Source of the DNA: JBKHBQ01 sp046542305
Lineage (GTDB): Bacteria; Bacteroidota; Bacteroidia; Bacteroidales; 4484-276
DNA: 6,508 bases
Assembly (NCBI GenBank): GCA_046542305.1
Contig: JBKHBQ010000223.1
Coordinates: 1 to 6,508 of the forward strand
Direction of reading: 5' to 3'
Shown: in pieces, positions 1-6,243 of the stretch
How the letters are laid out: each line of letters begins with the position of its first letter
Numbering within the stretch: the first letter of the stretch is position 1
Program-made: the position numbers and the translations under genes
The notes under the pieces: generated by a model
The model's input: only the letters and a program-made list of their open reading frames with translations
What the model was told of the DNA's origin: nothing
The model's database searches: none

Positions 1-1861
1 CCGAGCGGTCGCTGTCGGGGATCAGGTCGTTGCCCAGCGTGATTTTGCTGATCTTTCTATCATCAAAAACCGGTACCGCAAGTATTTTTTTACCATCCGC
101 CCACATACGCATGTCCTGTGAAATCTGTTTTTGTGTTCCATCGTCAAAATCGAGGGTGATCTCCACCGGCACCGGCAAATTCCCTTTTCGTTCGATCATT
201 AGCACCTGATCATCTGTAAATTCCAATATGGCAAGATCGGGATGGCCGCGGTCGAAAAACCAGGGTTTCCAGAACCATTCCAGATCCTCACCTGCTGCTT
301 TATTGAAAAGGTTGAAAAAGTCCCAGGGCATCGGATGCTTGTTTTGCCAAACGGAAATGTACTCCTTCATTGCCACTTTAAAAAGCGCATCGCCCAGAAG
401 CCCGTAAAGAAGGTGGTAAGCCACTGCAGGTCTGGTATAGGCAGCCATTCGCTGGGTTTGGTAATCGTTGAAGATATAGGTGGGGATCATGGGCGGCAGT
501 TCGTTTTCGCTGCCCGCGAAACTTTCGTACTGGCTGATGCTGCGTTGGAAATAGGGATCTTCGGGGGCATATTTTTCAAGAAACCCTTTGGGAAGAAATT
601 GTGCCCAGCCTTCATCCATAAAGGCATACTTGCGTTCGTTGGTGCCCATGAAAAACGGACAATAATTGTGAAAAACTTCATGGTAGGTAAGGCTCATCAG
701 GTTGGCATAATCGTCGGGCGCGCCGTCGTTGGCGATCATCGGGTATTCCATGCCGCCGTCTTTCCGGCCGTTGGCAAATACGGTGGCCTGCGGGTACGGG
801 AACGCATAGCCGGGCAAATCAAACGACATGTACTCCACTGCATTCCGGGTGATCATGGCCACGTCTTCGTAGTGCACCGCCGAATCGGGGTAAACCGACG
901 AAACCATCACGCGCCTGTTGCTTTGCCGGTCCACCACCACACTGGCGGCGTCCCATGCCGATCCCGTGCTGGCCGCAAAGGCGAAATCGGGCACGCCGGC
1001 GGCTGTGAATTTCCAGGTGTGTTTTTCGCCTGATTTGGTCACCTGATTCCCTTTATAATCTTCATGCCGGATGATGCTAATCACTTCGTCAGAGACTTTG
1101 GCCGTTTCGATTTTATGCTGGATTTCCTTCGTGAAAACTTCTGCTGGATTTTGCAATTCGCCGGTGGCCCACACCACGAAACCGGCGGGCAGGGTGATGT
1201 TCACCTCGAAATTGTTGGGATCGTTGTAATACTCAGCCATGCCGGCGTATTCCACCTGGTCCCAGCCGTCGATGTCGTCGTATACGGCTACCTGCGGGTA
1301 CCAGTAGGCGACAAACAGATGTTCGGAACTGTATTGTCCGAATCTGATCCAGCGCTTTTGCGGCATCACGAAACTCCAGTCGACGGCAATTTCAACCGAG
1401 GCTTCAGGGAGCAGCGGGTCGTTCAGCCCCACGTACATGTTGGTGGCCGAGAAATAGACTTTCCGTGAATCGATATCATATTGCTTTCCGTTGATCCTGA
1501 GCTTCGAAATGTCCACGCCGTCGGTTACGTCGGCATCGCCAATATTGAATTGCCGTGAATTTCCTTTTTTGTAAATGTTCTGATAAAGGCGCATGACGAT
1601 GTTTTCGAGCGTGTCGGGGCTGTTGTTGAAATAGGTGATGGTGGAGGAACCTTGGATAAGCCCGGTTTCAGGAAATACCTCCACATCGATGATGTAGTCT
1701 GCACGATTGATCCAGTAATTTTCGCCCGGCAGACCGCTGTGGGTTCGTGTTCCTTTTTCGATGGCGGCTTCGAATGACTGCGGAGTGTAAAAAGAGTTAT
1801 CCTGCGAAACGGCTGTTATGCCTGTCAGGATCAACAAAAGCGTGGAAAAGAAAATTTTCAT
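1..1861 (-). CDS. M1-family zinc metallopeptidase (aminopeptidase-like), secreted, 3' end outside window
   Basis: An open frame of 620 codons starts at ATG 1859-1861 and is still open at the left edge, so the stop codon is missing. Residues 1-19 form a signal peptide (MKIFFSTLLLILTGITAVSQ, probable cut before Q20), so the enzyme should act in the periplasm or outside the cell. The zinc site is HEVFH (H394, E395, H398) followed after exactly 18 residues by E417 in DEGWAQF, the HExxH-X18-E pattern of M1 (gluzincin) peptidases. GGMEYP at 369-374 occupies the place of the substrate-binding GxMEN motif, with N replaced by Y. Y475 in AYTRPA is the likely transition-state tyrosine. The N-terminal ~250 residues fit the M1 beta-saddle domain. 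M1 enzymes remove N-terminal amino acids from peptides; the substrate preference here cannot be read from sequence. The family is sure, the exact activity inferred. The gene stands alone, 85 bp after the preceding gene. Confidence 0.93.
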   Translation of the reverse strand, partial: MKIFFSTLLLILTGITAVSQDNSFYTPQSFEAAIEKGTRTHSGLPGENYWINRADYIIDVEVFPETGLIQGSSTITYFNNSPDTLENIVMRLYQNIYKKGNSRQFNIGDADVTDGVDISKLRINGKQYDIDSRKVYFSATNMYVGLNDPLLPEASVEIAVDWSFVMPQKRWIRFGQYSSEHLFVAYWYPQVAVYDDIDGWDQVEYAGMAEYYNDPNNFEVNITLPAGFVVWATGELQNPAEVFTKEIQHKIETAKVSDEVISIIRHEDYKGNQVTKSGEKHTWKFTAAGVPDFAFAASTGSAWDAASVVVDRQSNRRVMVSSVYPDSAVHYEDVAMITRNAVEYMSFDLPGYAFPYPQATVFANGRKDGGMEYPMIANDGAPDDYANLMSLTYHEVFHNYCPFFMGTNERKYAFMDEGWAQFLPKGFLEKYAPEDPYFQRSISQYESFAGSENELPPMIPTYIFNDYQTQRMAAYTRPAVAYHLLYGLLGDALFKVAMKEYISVWQNKHPMPWDFFNLFNKAAGEDLEWFWKPWFFDRGHPDLAILEFTDDQVLMIERKGNLPVPVEITLDFDDGTQKQISQDMRMWADGKKILAVPVFDDRKISKITLGNDLIPDSDRS

Positions 1862-1910
1862 GACAGTGGTATTAGTTGCTTTATCCGGTAAACAAATTCC
1901 AAATACAGCA

Positions 1911-1941
1911 CAAAAATAAGAAAGGGATTAAAACGGAGAAA
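1911..1941 (-). promoter_or_regulatory. Putative Bacteroidota-type promoter for the M1 peptidase gene
   Basis: On the minus strand TATTTTTG (1911-1918) matches the Bacteroidota -7 consensus TAnnTTTG. TTTC (1938-1941) lies 19 bp upstream as a partial -33 element (consensus TTTG). This predicts a transcript start near 1905-1908 and a leader of about 45 nt. It lies wholly in the gap after the outer-membrane protein gene, which supports separate transcription of the peptidase. The call rests on consensus match and position only. Confidence 0.45.
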
Positions 1942-1946
1942 CAGCA

Positions 1947-2516
1947 TCAGAAACCGGCCACCACTCCGACGCTCCAAAAAGGTTCGCCCGCCTGATACGG
2001 TGAACTTTCATCCTGAAGCACATCGAAAAGTACCTGTGCATACATGTAAGCGTTACCGGCAATGGGTTGCGCAAATCCGCCGCCAAGAAACAGGAGCGGG
2101 ACAAATTCGCGTTCGGTAATGATTTCGTTGTTGACAATGTCGGTGGCCAGTTCGTAATTGATGTAGGCAAATTCGGCGTGGCCATATAGCTGAGGAATGA
2201 AACGGTAACGGGTGAAGGTGCGCAAACCGTAGTTGCTGGCGCTGTATTCAAGACCAAAGTAATCGTAGCTGATGTATTCGTATCCTGGTTGCAGCCCGAA
2301 CGAAAGTTTCGGCGTGGCCTTGTACCCGACCAGCGGCCAGATGCTGATGGAGGTATAGCTGCCGATAGTGAAACCGAGTTGTCCGCCAAAGTAAAGCTTA
2401 TCGGTGAACGATTCCCTGTTGTTTTGCATATATGGGTTTTGGGCTTTTCCCGACAGGGGAATCATGAGGACCAGCATAATCAGGGCAAACAAAAGTGTGG
2501 TGAATATCTTTTTCAT
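1947..2516 (-). CDS. Small outer-membrane beta-barrel protein, family not identified
   Basis: This 189-residue protein starts at ATG 2514-2516. Residues 1-25 are a clear signal peptide: MKKIF, a hydrophobic stretch to P20, then SGKA with a probable cut after A25 and Q26 next. The mature part is rich in aromatic and glycine residues with alternating hydrophobic segments, for example LYFGGQLGFTIGS (41-53), LSFGLQPGYEYIS (71-83), YGHAEFAYINYEL (111-123), FVPLLFLGGGFAQ (138-150) and AYMYAQVLFDVLQ (156-168). It ends in WSVGVVAGF with a terminal phenylalanine, as outer-membrane barrels often do. The size suits an eight-stranded barrel of the general OmpW/PorT-like kind, but I see no family-defining motif, and a structural or transport role cannot be separated. 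It is flanked by gaps of 137 bp (upstream) and 85 bp (downstream), so it is probably monocistronic. The barrel nature is well supported; function is unknown. Confidence 0.85.
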   Translation of the reverse strand: MKKIFTTLLFALIMLVLMIPLSGKAQNPYMQNNRESFTDKLYFGGQLGFTIGSYTSISIWPLVGYKATPKLSFGLQPGYEYISYDYFGLEYSASNYGLRTFTRYRFIPQLYGHAEFAYINYELATDIVNNEIITEREFVPLLFLGGGFAQPIAGNAYMYAQVLFDVLQDESSPYQAGEPFWSVGVVAGF

Positions 2517-2533
2517 TCTCGACGAATTTTTGG

Positions 2534-2541
2534 CAAAAATA
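2534..2541 (-). promoter_or_regulatory. Putative -7 box upstream of the beta-barrel gene
   Basis: TATTTTTG on the minus strand matches TAnnTTTG and ends 17 bp before the ATG at 2516, so the predicted leader is only about 12-15 nt. I found no TTTG at 19-21 bp upstream; the nearest candidates are too close or degenerate. It is the same octamer as the one before the M1 peptidase gene. Confidence 0.35.
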
Positions 2542-2653
2542 CATCACAAATCAATAAACTCCCGGATTTGAACGGACTTTGTTGCTTAAAACAAATATCC
2601 GATGCAGGAATACGCCCATCTGAGTGGCAGGGCACCGGGAAATCCGGCGGTAT

Positions 2654-3076
2654 TCATTGAAGCACCATCGTGTAATGCAAAATGCCGGCCTCTTCAAAAA
2701 TTTCGCCCTGCCTGACAAATCCCTGCCGTTCGTAGTATTTTACGGCGTTGATCTGTGAATGCAGGTAAACCGGCTTGTTCGACTGTCGCAGGTCCTCCAG
2801 CACTTCTTCAAGCATGCTGGTGCCGTAGGCTTTGTTGCGGTAACCGGGCAGCACGGCAAAACGTTCCAGTTTGATGCCTTTCGCGGTATCGCGCCGGCGT
2901 GCGGTTCCAATGGCTTTTCCGTGGAGCAGCATCAGGTAATAGGTGGCCTGTTCCTCGTTTTCAACTTCCAGTTCCACGGGCACCCGCTGCTCGTCGATAA
3001 ATACCGTTTTGCGGATTTCCAGCGCCTGCCGGTATAGCACATCATTGTGGCTGTTGAATTTTACAATTTCGATCAT
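2654..3076 (-). CDS. GNAT-family N-acetyltransferase, ElaA/YjcF-like
   Basis: A 140-residue single-domain GNAT protein. I chose ATG 3074-3076 (MIEIVKF); the frame can also be read from a TTG at 3083-3085, but that codon overlaps a promoter-like box and adds only three residues. The N-terminal motif IRKTVFIDEQRVP (21-33) is typical of the ElaA/YjcF subgroup (R..VF..EQ..P). Motif A is LERFAVLPGYRNKAYGTSML (70-89). The acetyl-CoA pyrophosphate loop reads R80-N-K-A83-Y-G85, so the first glycine of the usual R/Q-x-x-G-x-G/A is alanine. YYERQGF (114-120) is the late GNAT motif. The expected reaction is acetyl transfer from acetyl-CoA to an amine; the substrate is unknown, and this subgroup is poorly characterised. 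It stands alone: 387 bp from fabH and 137 bp from the next gene. Family is sure, function is not. Confidence 0.9.
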   Translation of the reverse strand: MIEIVKFNSHNDVLYRQALEIRKTVFIDEQRVPVELEVENEEQATYYLMLLHGKAIGTARRRDTAKGIKLERFAVLPGYRNKAYGTSMLEEVLEDLRQSNKPVYLHSQINAVKYYERQGFVRQGEIFEEAGILHYTMVLQ

Positions 3077-3082
3077 AATCTG

Positions 3083-3090
3083 CAAAATTA
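3083..3090 (-). promoter_or_regulatory. Putative -7 box abutting the acetyltransferase start
   Basis: TAATTTTG on the minus strand is a perfect TAnnTTTG match, identical to the box before yceD. It ends 6 bp before the ATG at 3076, so transcription would begin at or within a few bases of the start codon and give an almost leaderless mRNA. No good TTTG lies 19-21 bp upstream (the region reads GAGCGGCCC), which weakens the call. Confidence 0.35.
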
Positions 3091-3180
3091 CAAAAGAGGA
3101 GGATTTGGGCCGCTCATGAAATTTTCAATGTTTTTTGCCTGGCCTTATTTCCAGCCATGGAAAGTCGCTTCCTTAGCTTG

Positions 3181-3297
3181 TTAATTCATAAACTTTGTGA
3201 GTTTTTTGTGTCTTGGGGTCTTTGTGGCAAAAGGAATAATAGCCACGAAGGCAGAAAGACTCTAAGCTTCACTAAGTTATTTTATTTCATGAATTAA
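3181..3297. repeat. Imperfect inverted repeat of CTTTGTG-like units, probably a dispersed intergenic repeat
   Basis: The outer ends are TTAATTCAT (3181-3189) and its exact complement ATGAATTAA (3289-3297). The inner ends are GTGGC (3224-3228) and GCCAC (3242-3246), around a 13-base loop. Between them the arms match imperfectly, with about ten extra bases in the right arm: the left arm has TTTGTG at 3194-3199, 3205-3210 and 3221-3226, and the right arm read on the minus strand has CTTAGTG, CTTAGAG, CTTTCTG and CTTCGTG in near-8-base steps. From memory, strings of the form CTTTGTGTCTTTGTGG and their complements are common intergenic repeats in Bacteroidota and some other phyla. The palindrome is seen directly; dispersal elsewhere in this genome is inferred. 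Confidence 0.7.
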
Positions 3298-3320
3298 TCA
3301 GGTTAGGATTTCCCCGTTCG

Positions 3321-3338
3321 GCGAAGCGTTTGCTTCGC
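3321..3338. repeat. Perfect 7-bp hairpin in the intergenic region
   Basis: GCGAAGC (3321-3327) and GCTTCGC (3332-3338) are exact complements around a GTTT loop. No T-run follows on either strand, so it is not a standard terminator. A partial echo, TACGCTTCG, appears at 3381-3389. It may be a remnant of a dispersed palindromic element or part of a structured transcript; nothing decides between these. Confidence 0.5.
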
Positions 3339-3349
3339 TGTCATATTTT

Positions 3350-3369
3350 GCAGTATTCACTGCTTTTTT
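3350..3369 (+). terminator. Terminator-like hairpin on the plus strand without an obvious gene before it
   Basis: GCAGT (3350-3354), loop ATTC and ACTGC (3359-3363) form a perfect 5-bp stem followed directly by six T (3364-3369). The layout is that of an intrinsic terminator on the plus strand, but the stem is short and no plus-strand gene is recognised before it. It could also be chance in AT-rich DNA. Confidence 0.3.
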
Positions 3370-3410
3370 AGATAGAACGGTACGCTTCGTCAAACAGAAA
3401 TCTGCAGAAA

Positions 3411-3442
3411 CAAAAAAAGCAACCCTGCAGCGGATTGCTTTT
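3411..3442 (-). terminator. Rho-independent terminator after fabH
   Basis: On the minus strand a stem forms between bases 3432-3442 and 3415-3425 (AAAGCAATCC pairing with GGGTTGCTTT, one G-U pair) around a six-base loop at 3426-3431. It leads into a T-run made by the A-run at 3412-3418. It begins about 20 bp after the fabH stop codon and should end the yceD-rpmF-plsX-fabH transcript. Confidence 0.8.
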
Positions 3443-3462
3443 ACTTCGGAATATCTTTTCGC

Positions 3463-4473
3463 TTACTTATGGTTCGCCCCGTCGTATGCCCATTTCATGT
3501 AGATGGAGCCCCAGGTGAACCCGCCGCCGAAGGCAGCCAGGATGATGTTGTCGCCCTTCTTCAGTTGATTTTCCCATTCCCACAGGCAAAGAGGGATGGT
3601 GGCCGAGGTGGTGTTTCCGTAGCGCTCGATGTTGATCATCACCTGTTCTTTTTTGATGCCCATGCGGCGCGCGGTGGCCTCGATGATGCGCATGTTGGCC
3701 TGGTGCGGTACGAGCCATGCCAGGTCGTCGGGCCCGATGTTGTGTTTCTTCATCATTTCCACCGACACGTCCGCCATTTTCGAAACGGCAAATTTAAACA
3801 CCGGCTGGCCTTCCTGGTAAACGTAATGTTCGCGGGCATCCACGGTTTCGTGCGATGCAGGTTTAACGGATCCGCCGGCTTTCTGGTGGAGGTGGATGCG
3901 CCCCACGCCATCGCTCTGGTGTATCGAATCGATGATGCCCGTGCCGTTTTCAGTGGGCTCCAGCAGCATGGCCCCGGCGGCGTCGCCAAAGATCACGCAG
4001 GTGGTGCGGTCGGTATAATCGATGATCGACGACATTTTATCGGCGCCCACCACAATCACTTTCTTATATTGCCCCGATTCGATGAATTTCGCCGCGGTGG
4101 TCAGTGCATAGATCTGTCCTGAGCAGGCGGCATTGATGTCGAAATGGAATGCGTTTTTGATGCCCGCCTTGTCGGCGATGATATTGGCCGTGGCCGGGAA
4201 CTGCATGTCCGGTGTTACGGTGGCGCAAATCATCAGGTCGATTTCGTCGGGGTGGGTATTGGTTTTTTCAAGCAGGCCTTTCACGGCCGGGGCGCCCATG
4301 TCGGAAGTGCCTTTTCCCTTGCCCTTGAGGATGTGTCTGGTTTTAATACCGGTGCGTGTGATGATCCACTCGTCAGAGGTGTCCACCATTTGTGCCAGTT
4401 CGTTATTGTCGAGGATGTATTCGGGCACATAAGCATGGATACCGGTAATCGCTGCTCTGATTTTGTTGCTCAT
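3463..4473 (-). CDS. fabH: Beta-ketoacyl-ACP synthase III (KAS III)
   Basis: A 336-residue thiolase-fold enzyme that condenses an acyl-CoA primer (acetyl-CoA in the standard case) with malonyl-ACP to start fatty acid synthesis in the cytoplasm. The catalytic triad is complete: C117 in FDINAACSGQIYAL, H257 in LVPHQANMRI and N287 in YGNTTSATIPL. The N-terminal motif DTSDEWIITRTGIKTRHI (31-48) and the C-terminal glycine loop FGGGFTWGS (315-323) are both typical. Length is normal for the family (about 315-340). Start is ATG 4471-4473; no Shine-Dalgarno is visible, only an A-rich leader (CAAAAA before ATG). It lies 22 bp after plsX on the same strand and is followed by a terminator, so it is the last gene of the unit. 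Primer preference (acetyl versus branched chains) cannot be read with confidence; many Bacteroidota make iso-branched fatty acids. Confidence 0.97.
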   Translation of the reverse strand: MSNKIRAAITGIHAYVPEYILDNNELAQMVDTSDEWIITRTGIKTRHILKGKGKGTSDMGAPAVKGLLEKTNTHPDEIDLMICATVTPDMQFPATANIIADKAGIKNAFHFDINAACSGQIYALTTAAKFIESGQYKKVIVVGADKMSSIIDYTDRTTCVIFGDAAGAMLLEPTENGTGIIDSIHQSDGVGRIHLHQKAGGSVKPASHETVDAREHYVYQEGQPVFKFAVSKMADVSVEMMKKHNIGPDDLAWLVPHQANMRIIEATARRMGIKKEQVMINIERYGNTTSATIPLCLWEWENQLKKGDNIILAAFGGGFTWGSIYMKWAYDGANHK

Positions 4474-4495
4474 TTTTTGATTTTCTGGTTTTGGA

Positions 4496-5446
4496 TTAGC
4501 GCGTGTATTTGTGCAGCGCCCGTTTTATTTTGGACGAAAGCCGGGCTTCCTGGATATTTTTACAAAGCATGATCATGTTTTTGATGGCCGTGCTGTTGGA
4601 AATACCGTGGCCGATCACCACTGCGCCATTCACGCCAAGCACAGGGCTCCCGCCGTAGTTTTCGTAGTTGAACCGTTCGAAATAGCTGTCGAGAAGGTTT
4701 CGTTTCTGAAGCATCCGGTACATGGCCTCAATCTGTTTTAAAACGATGTTTCCCGTAAATCCGTCGCACACGATCACATCCACCTTTGAGCGGAACAGGT
4801 CGCGGCTTTCGATGTTTCCGAAAAAATTAAAATCCCTGGTGTCCTTCATCATCTGGAATGCCGACTGGCAAAGCAAATTGCCTTTTCCTTCTTCTTCGCC
4901 GATGTTGAGCAGGCCCACACGCGGGTTTTTCACTTTCAGCACTTCCTGTGCATATATCGACCCCAGCACGGCAAACTGGTAAAGCACATCAGCCTTGGTA
5001 TCGGGGTTGGTGCCGATATCGAGGATGATGCTGTCGCCGCCTTTTTCCTGGGGAATGTGCGCGATGGTGGTGGGCCGTATCACACCGGGGATGCTGCCCA
5101 CGCTGTACATCGATCCCACCATGATGGCCCCCGAATTTCCGGCGCTGCAAAAGGCGTTAATCTTTCGTCCCTTTAGCAATCTGAACCCCACCGAGAGGCT
5201 CGAATCGGGCTTTCCGGTAAGGGCTTTCAACGGCTTTTCGGCCATACCCACAATCTGGCTGGCATGAACCACCTGTATGCCTTCCGGGCGGTGTGGTTTT
5301 ATTTCGAGAAAAGTCCTGACGATCTCTTCGTCGCCAATGAGCACGATCTGGTCGTCGGGGTGCAATTCCGGCTGAGCGAGGATGGCACCGTCGATGGTAG
5401 CCTCGGGTGCAAAATCACCGCCCATAACGTCCAGTCCGATTTTCAT
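4496..5446 (-). CDS. plsX: Phosphate acyltransferase PlsX (acyl-ACP:phosphate acyltransferase)
   Basis: A 316-residue protein that converts acyl-ACP and phosphate to acyl-phosphate, the acyl donor used by the membrane enzyme PlsY in the first step of phospholipid synthesis. Signature blocks occur in order: DVMGGDFAP (6-14), FCSAGNSGA (99-107), RPTTIAHIP (124-132), LDIGTNPDTK (142-151), LLNIGEEEGKGN (179-190), CDGFTGNIVLK (227-237), YGGSPVLGVNG (264-274) and IGHGISN (278-284). Length is at the short end of the family (E. coli about 350), with the saving at the C-terminus, which ends KRALHKYTR. It is a soluble protein that works at the inner face of the membrane. Start is ATG 5444-5446; no Shine-Dalgarno is seen. 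It sits 46 bp after rpmF and 22 bp before fabH, consistent with one transcript. Confidence 0.97.
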   Translation of the reverse strand: MKIGLDVMGGDFAPEATIDGAILAQPELHPDDQIVLIGDEEIVRTFLEIKPHRPEGIQVVHASQIVGMAEKPLKALTGKPDSSLSVGFRLLKGRKINAFCSAGNSGAIMVGSMYSVGSIPGVIRPTTIAHIPQEKGGDSIILDIGTNPDTKADVLYQFAVLGSIYAQEVLKVKNPRVGLLNIGEEEGKGNLLCQSAFQMMKDTRDFNFFGNIESRDLFRSKVDVIVCDGFTGNIVLKQIEAMYRMLQKRNLLDSYFERFNYENYGGSPVLGVNGAVVIGHGISNSTAIKNMIMLCKNIQEARLSSKIKRALHKYTR

Positions 5447-5492
5447 CAGCAGTTGAAGATCTTTAGCAATTAAGGTTCAGGGAGAAACTTTG

Positions 5493-5684
5493 TTATTCAG
5501 CGTCGGTTTTTTGCATCACCAGCCTGCCTTTGTAGTACAGGTCGCCGTCAACCCAATATGCCCTGTGGTAAACGTGTACCGTGCCCGTGGTGGGGCAGGT
5601 AGCCAGGTTTGGCATCGCAGCTTTATGATGGGTCCTTCTTTTATCCCTCCTGGTCTTCGAAATTTTACGTTTTGGATGAGCCAT
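5493..5684 (-). CDS. rpmF: 50S ribosomal protein L32, cysteine-depleted form
   Basis: A 63-residue basic protein beginning MAHPKRKISKTRRDKRRTH, the conserved L32 N-terminus that threads into 23S rRNA. In zinc-binding L32 a CxxC pair and a second CxxC form a ribbon. Here only C30 (in ATCPTTG) is kept; the other three positions are T33, Y43 and D46 (in HRAYWVDGD), so zinc cannot be held in the usual way. From memory, a similar cysteine-poor L32 occurs in other Bacteroidota such as flavobacteria, so this is probably a lineage trait, not a defect. Start is ATG 5682-5684 in an A/T-rich leader with no Shine-Dalgarno. It lies 35 bp after yceD, in the conserved yceD-rpmF-plsX order. Confidence 0.97.
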   Translation of the reverse strand: MAHPKRKISKTRRDKRRTHHKAAMPNLATCPTTGTVHVYHRAYWVDGDLYYKGRLVMQKTDAE

Positions 5685-5719
5685 TTTATTTTTTACTTTA
5701 AATTATGTTCGTACTAAAG

Positions 5720-6235
5720 TTATTTTTTAAGTTTTTTCAATACATCCCACCGGGGATCGGTTTGTTTTTCGCCGTCGCGCCGTCCAAGCCTTTCGAGCAT
5801 GTCCGGGTTGCAGGTGCTGTTGCCGTGTTCATCGTCGGGATGAATTTTTTGCATGGGCAGCAGCAGGCTGATGAATTCGTACAGGTACTGGCTGATGTTG
5901 ATCTGGTGATCGCTTTCGGGGATGATAATCACTTCATCGGATTCCTCGTCCCGGTTTTCACCGAACTTCACAATCAGTCGTTCGTTGCCTTTCACCGGCA
6001 TTTCCAGCGGTTCCAGGCAGCGGTCGCAGCTTACTTCCACCATGCCTTCGATCCCGAATTCAAGGATCAGCATCCGTTCCTGTTTGGTGAGGTCAACCCC
6101 AACGCTTACCCTTCCATGTTCGATCTCAGCAGATTCAACGGCCTCAAAGAACTTATCATCAATTTCGAAATCAAAATGATGCACTCCGAGCTTCAATCCA
6201 CGGAACGGGATTACAAATTTTTTTAAATAATCCAC
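5720..6235 (-). CDS. yceD: DUF177/YceD family protein, implicated in 23S rRNA accumulation
   Basis: A 171-residue protein read from GTG 6233-6235 (product VDYLKKFVIPFRGLKLG). I prefer this start because GGAGG (6244-6248) lies 8 bases upstream and relatives, as I remember them, begin M-x-x-L-K-x-F-x-I-P-F-x-G-L-K-L-G. The longer frame from TTG 6263-6265 would add ten residues and overlap the promoter box. Visible family marks are the CDRC motif (C70, C73), an acidic stretch with DEESDE (97-102) and the C-terminal DPRWDVLKKLK (160-170). DUF177 proteins of E. coli and plants have been linked to proper accumulation of 23S rRNA; the mechanism is not clear, and applying it here is by homology. It is the first gene of the unit and is followed by rpmF, which fits a role in 50S assembly. 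Confidence 0.9.
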   Translation of the reverse strand: MDYLKKFVIPFRGLKLGVHHFDFEIDDKFFEAVESAEIEHGRVSVGVDLTKQERMLILEFGIEGMVEVSCDRCLEPLEMPVKGNERLIVKFGENRDEESDEVIIIPESDHQINISQYLYEFISLLLPMQKIHPDDEHGNSTCNPDMLERLGRRDGEKQTDPRWDVLKKLKK

Positions 6236-6243
6236 TGTTCGTT

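Larger units (their letters stand above)
3077..3462. other. Gene-free interval between fabH and the acetyltransferase gene
   Basis: These 386 bp hold no convincing coding region in either direction. They contain, from low to high coordinates, the acetyltransferase promoter-like box, a long imperfect inverted repeat (3181-3297), a perfect 7-bp hairpin (3321-3338), a plus-strand hairpin followed by six T (3350-3369) and the fabH terminator (3411-3442). Base composition is more AT-rich than in the genes on either side. A 22-codon plus-strand reading frame at 3116-3184 has no supporting start signal at proper distance. Confidence 0.8.

Noticed and set aside
242..1033. A 263-codon plus-strand reading frame
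   Set aside because: It is antisense to the M1 peptidase, whose HExxH-X18-E site and signal peptide are unmistakable; the plus-strand product has no recognisable domain.
1064..1468. A 134-codon plus-strand reading frame
   Set aside because: It is also antisense to the M1 peptidase coding region and arises from the GC-rich third codon positions of that gene.
1928..2389. A 153-codon minus-strand reading frame
   Set aside because: It overlaps the 189-residue barrel protein in another frame, lacks a signal peptide and is low in complexity (Ser, Thr, Pro, Arg).
3116..3184. A 22-codon plus-strand frame (MKFSMFFAWPYFQ...) with GAGGAGG upstream
   Set aside because: The purine-rich site is 13 bases from the ATG, too far for normal use, no promoter box is visible and the stop lies in the inverted repeat; too short to support.
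3181..3297. The palindrome as a CRISPR array or insertion-sequence end
   Set aside because: There are no regular spacers, no transposase and no target duplication; it is a single inverted pair of degenerate units.
3469..4122. A 217-codon plus-strand reading frame
   Set aside because: It is antisense to fabH, which has a full catalytic triad.
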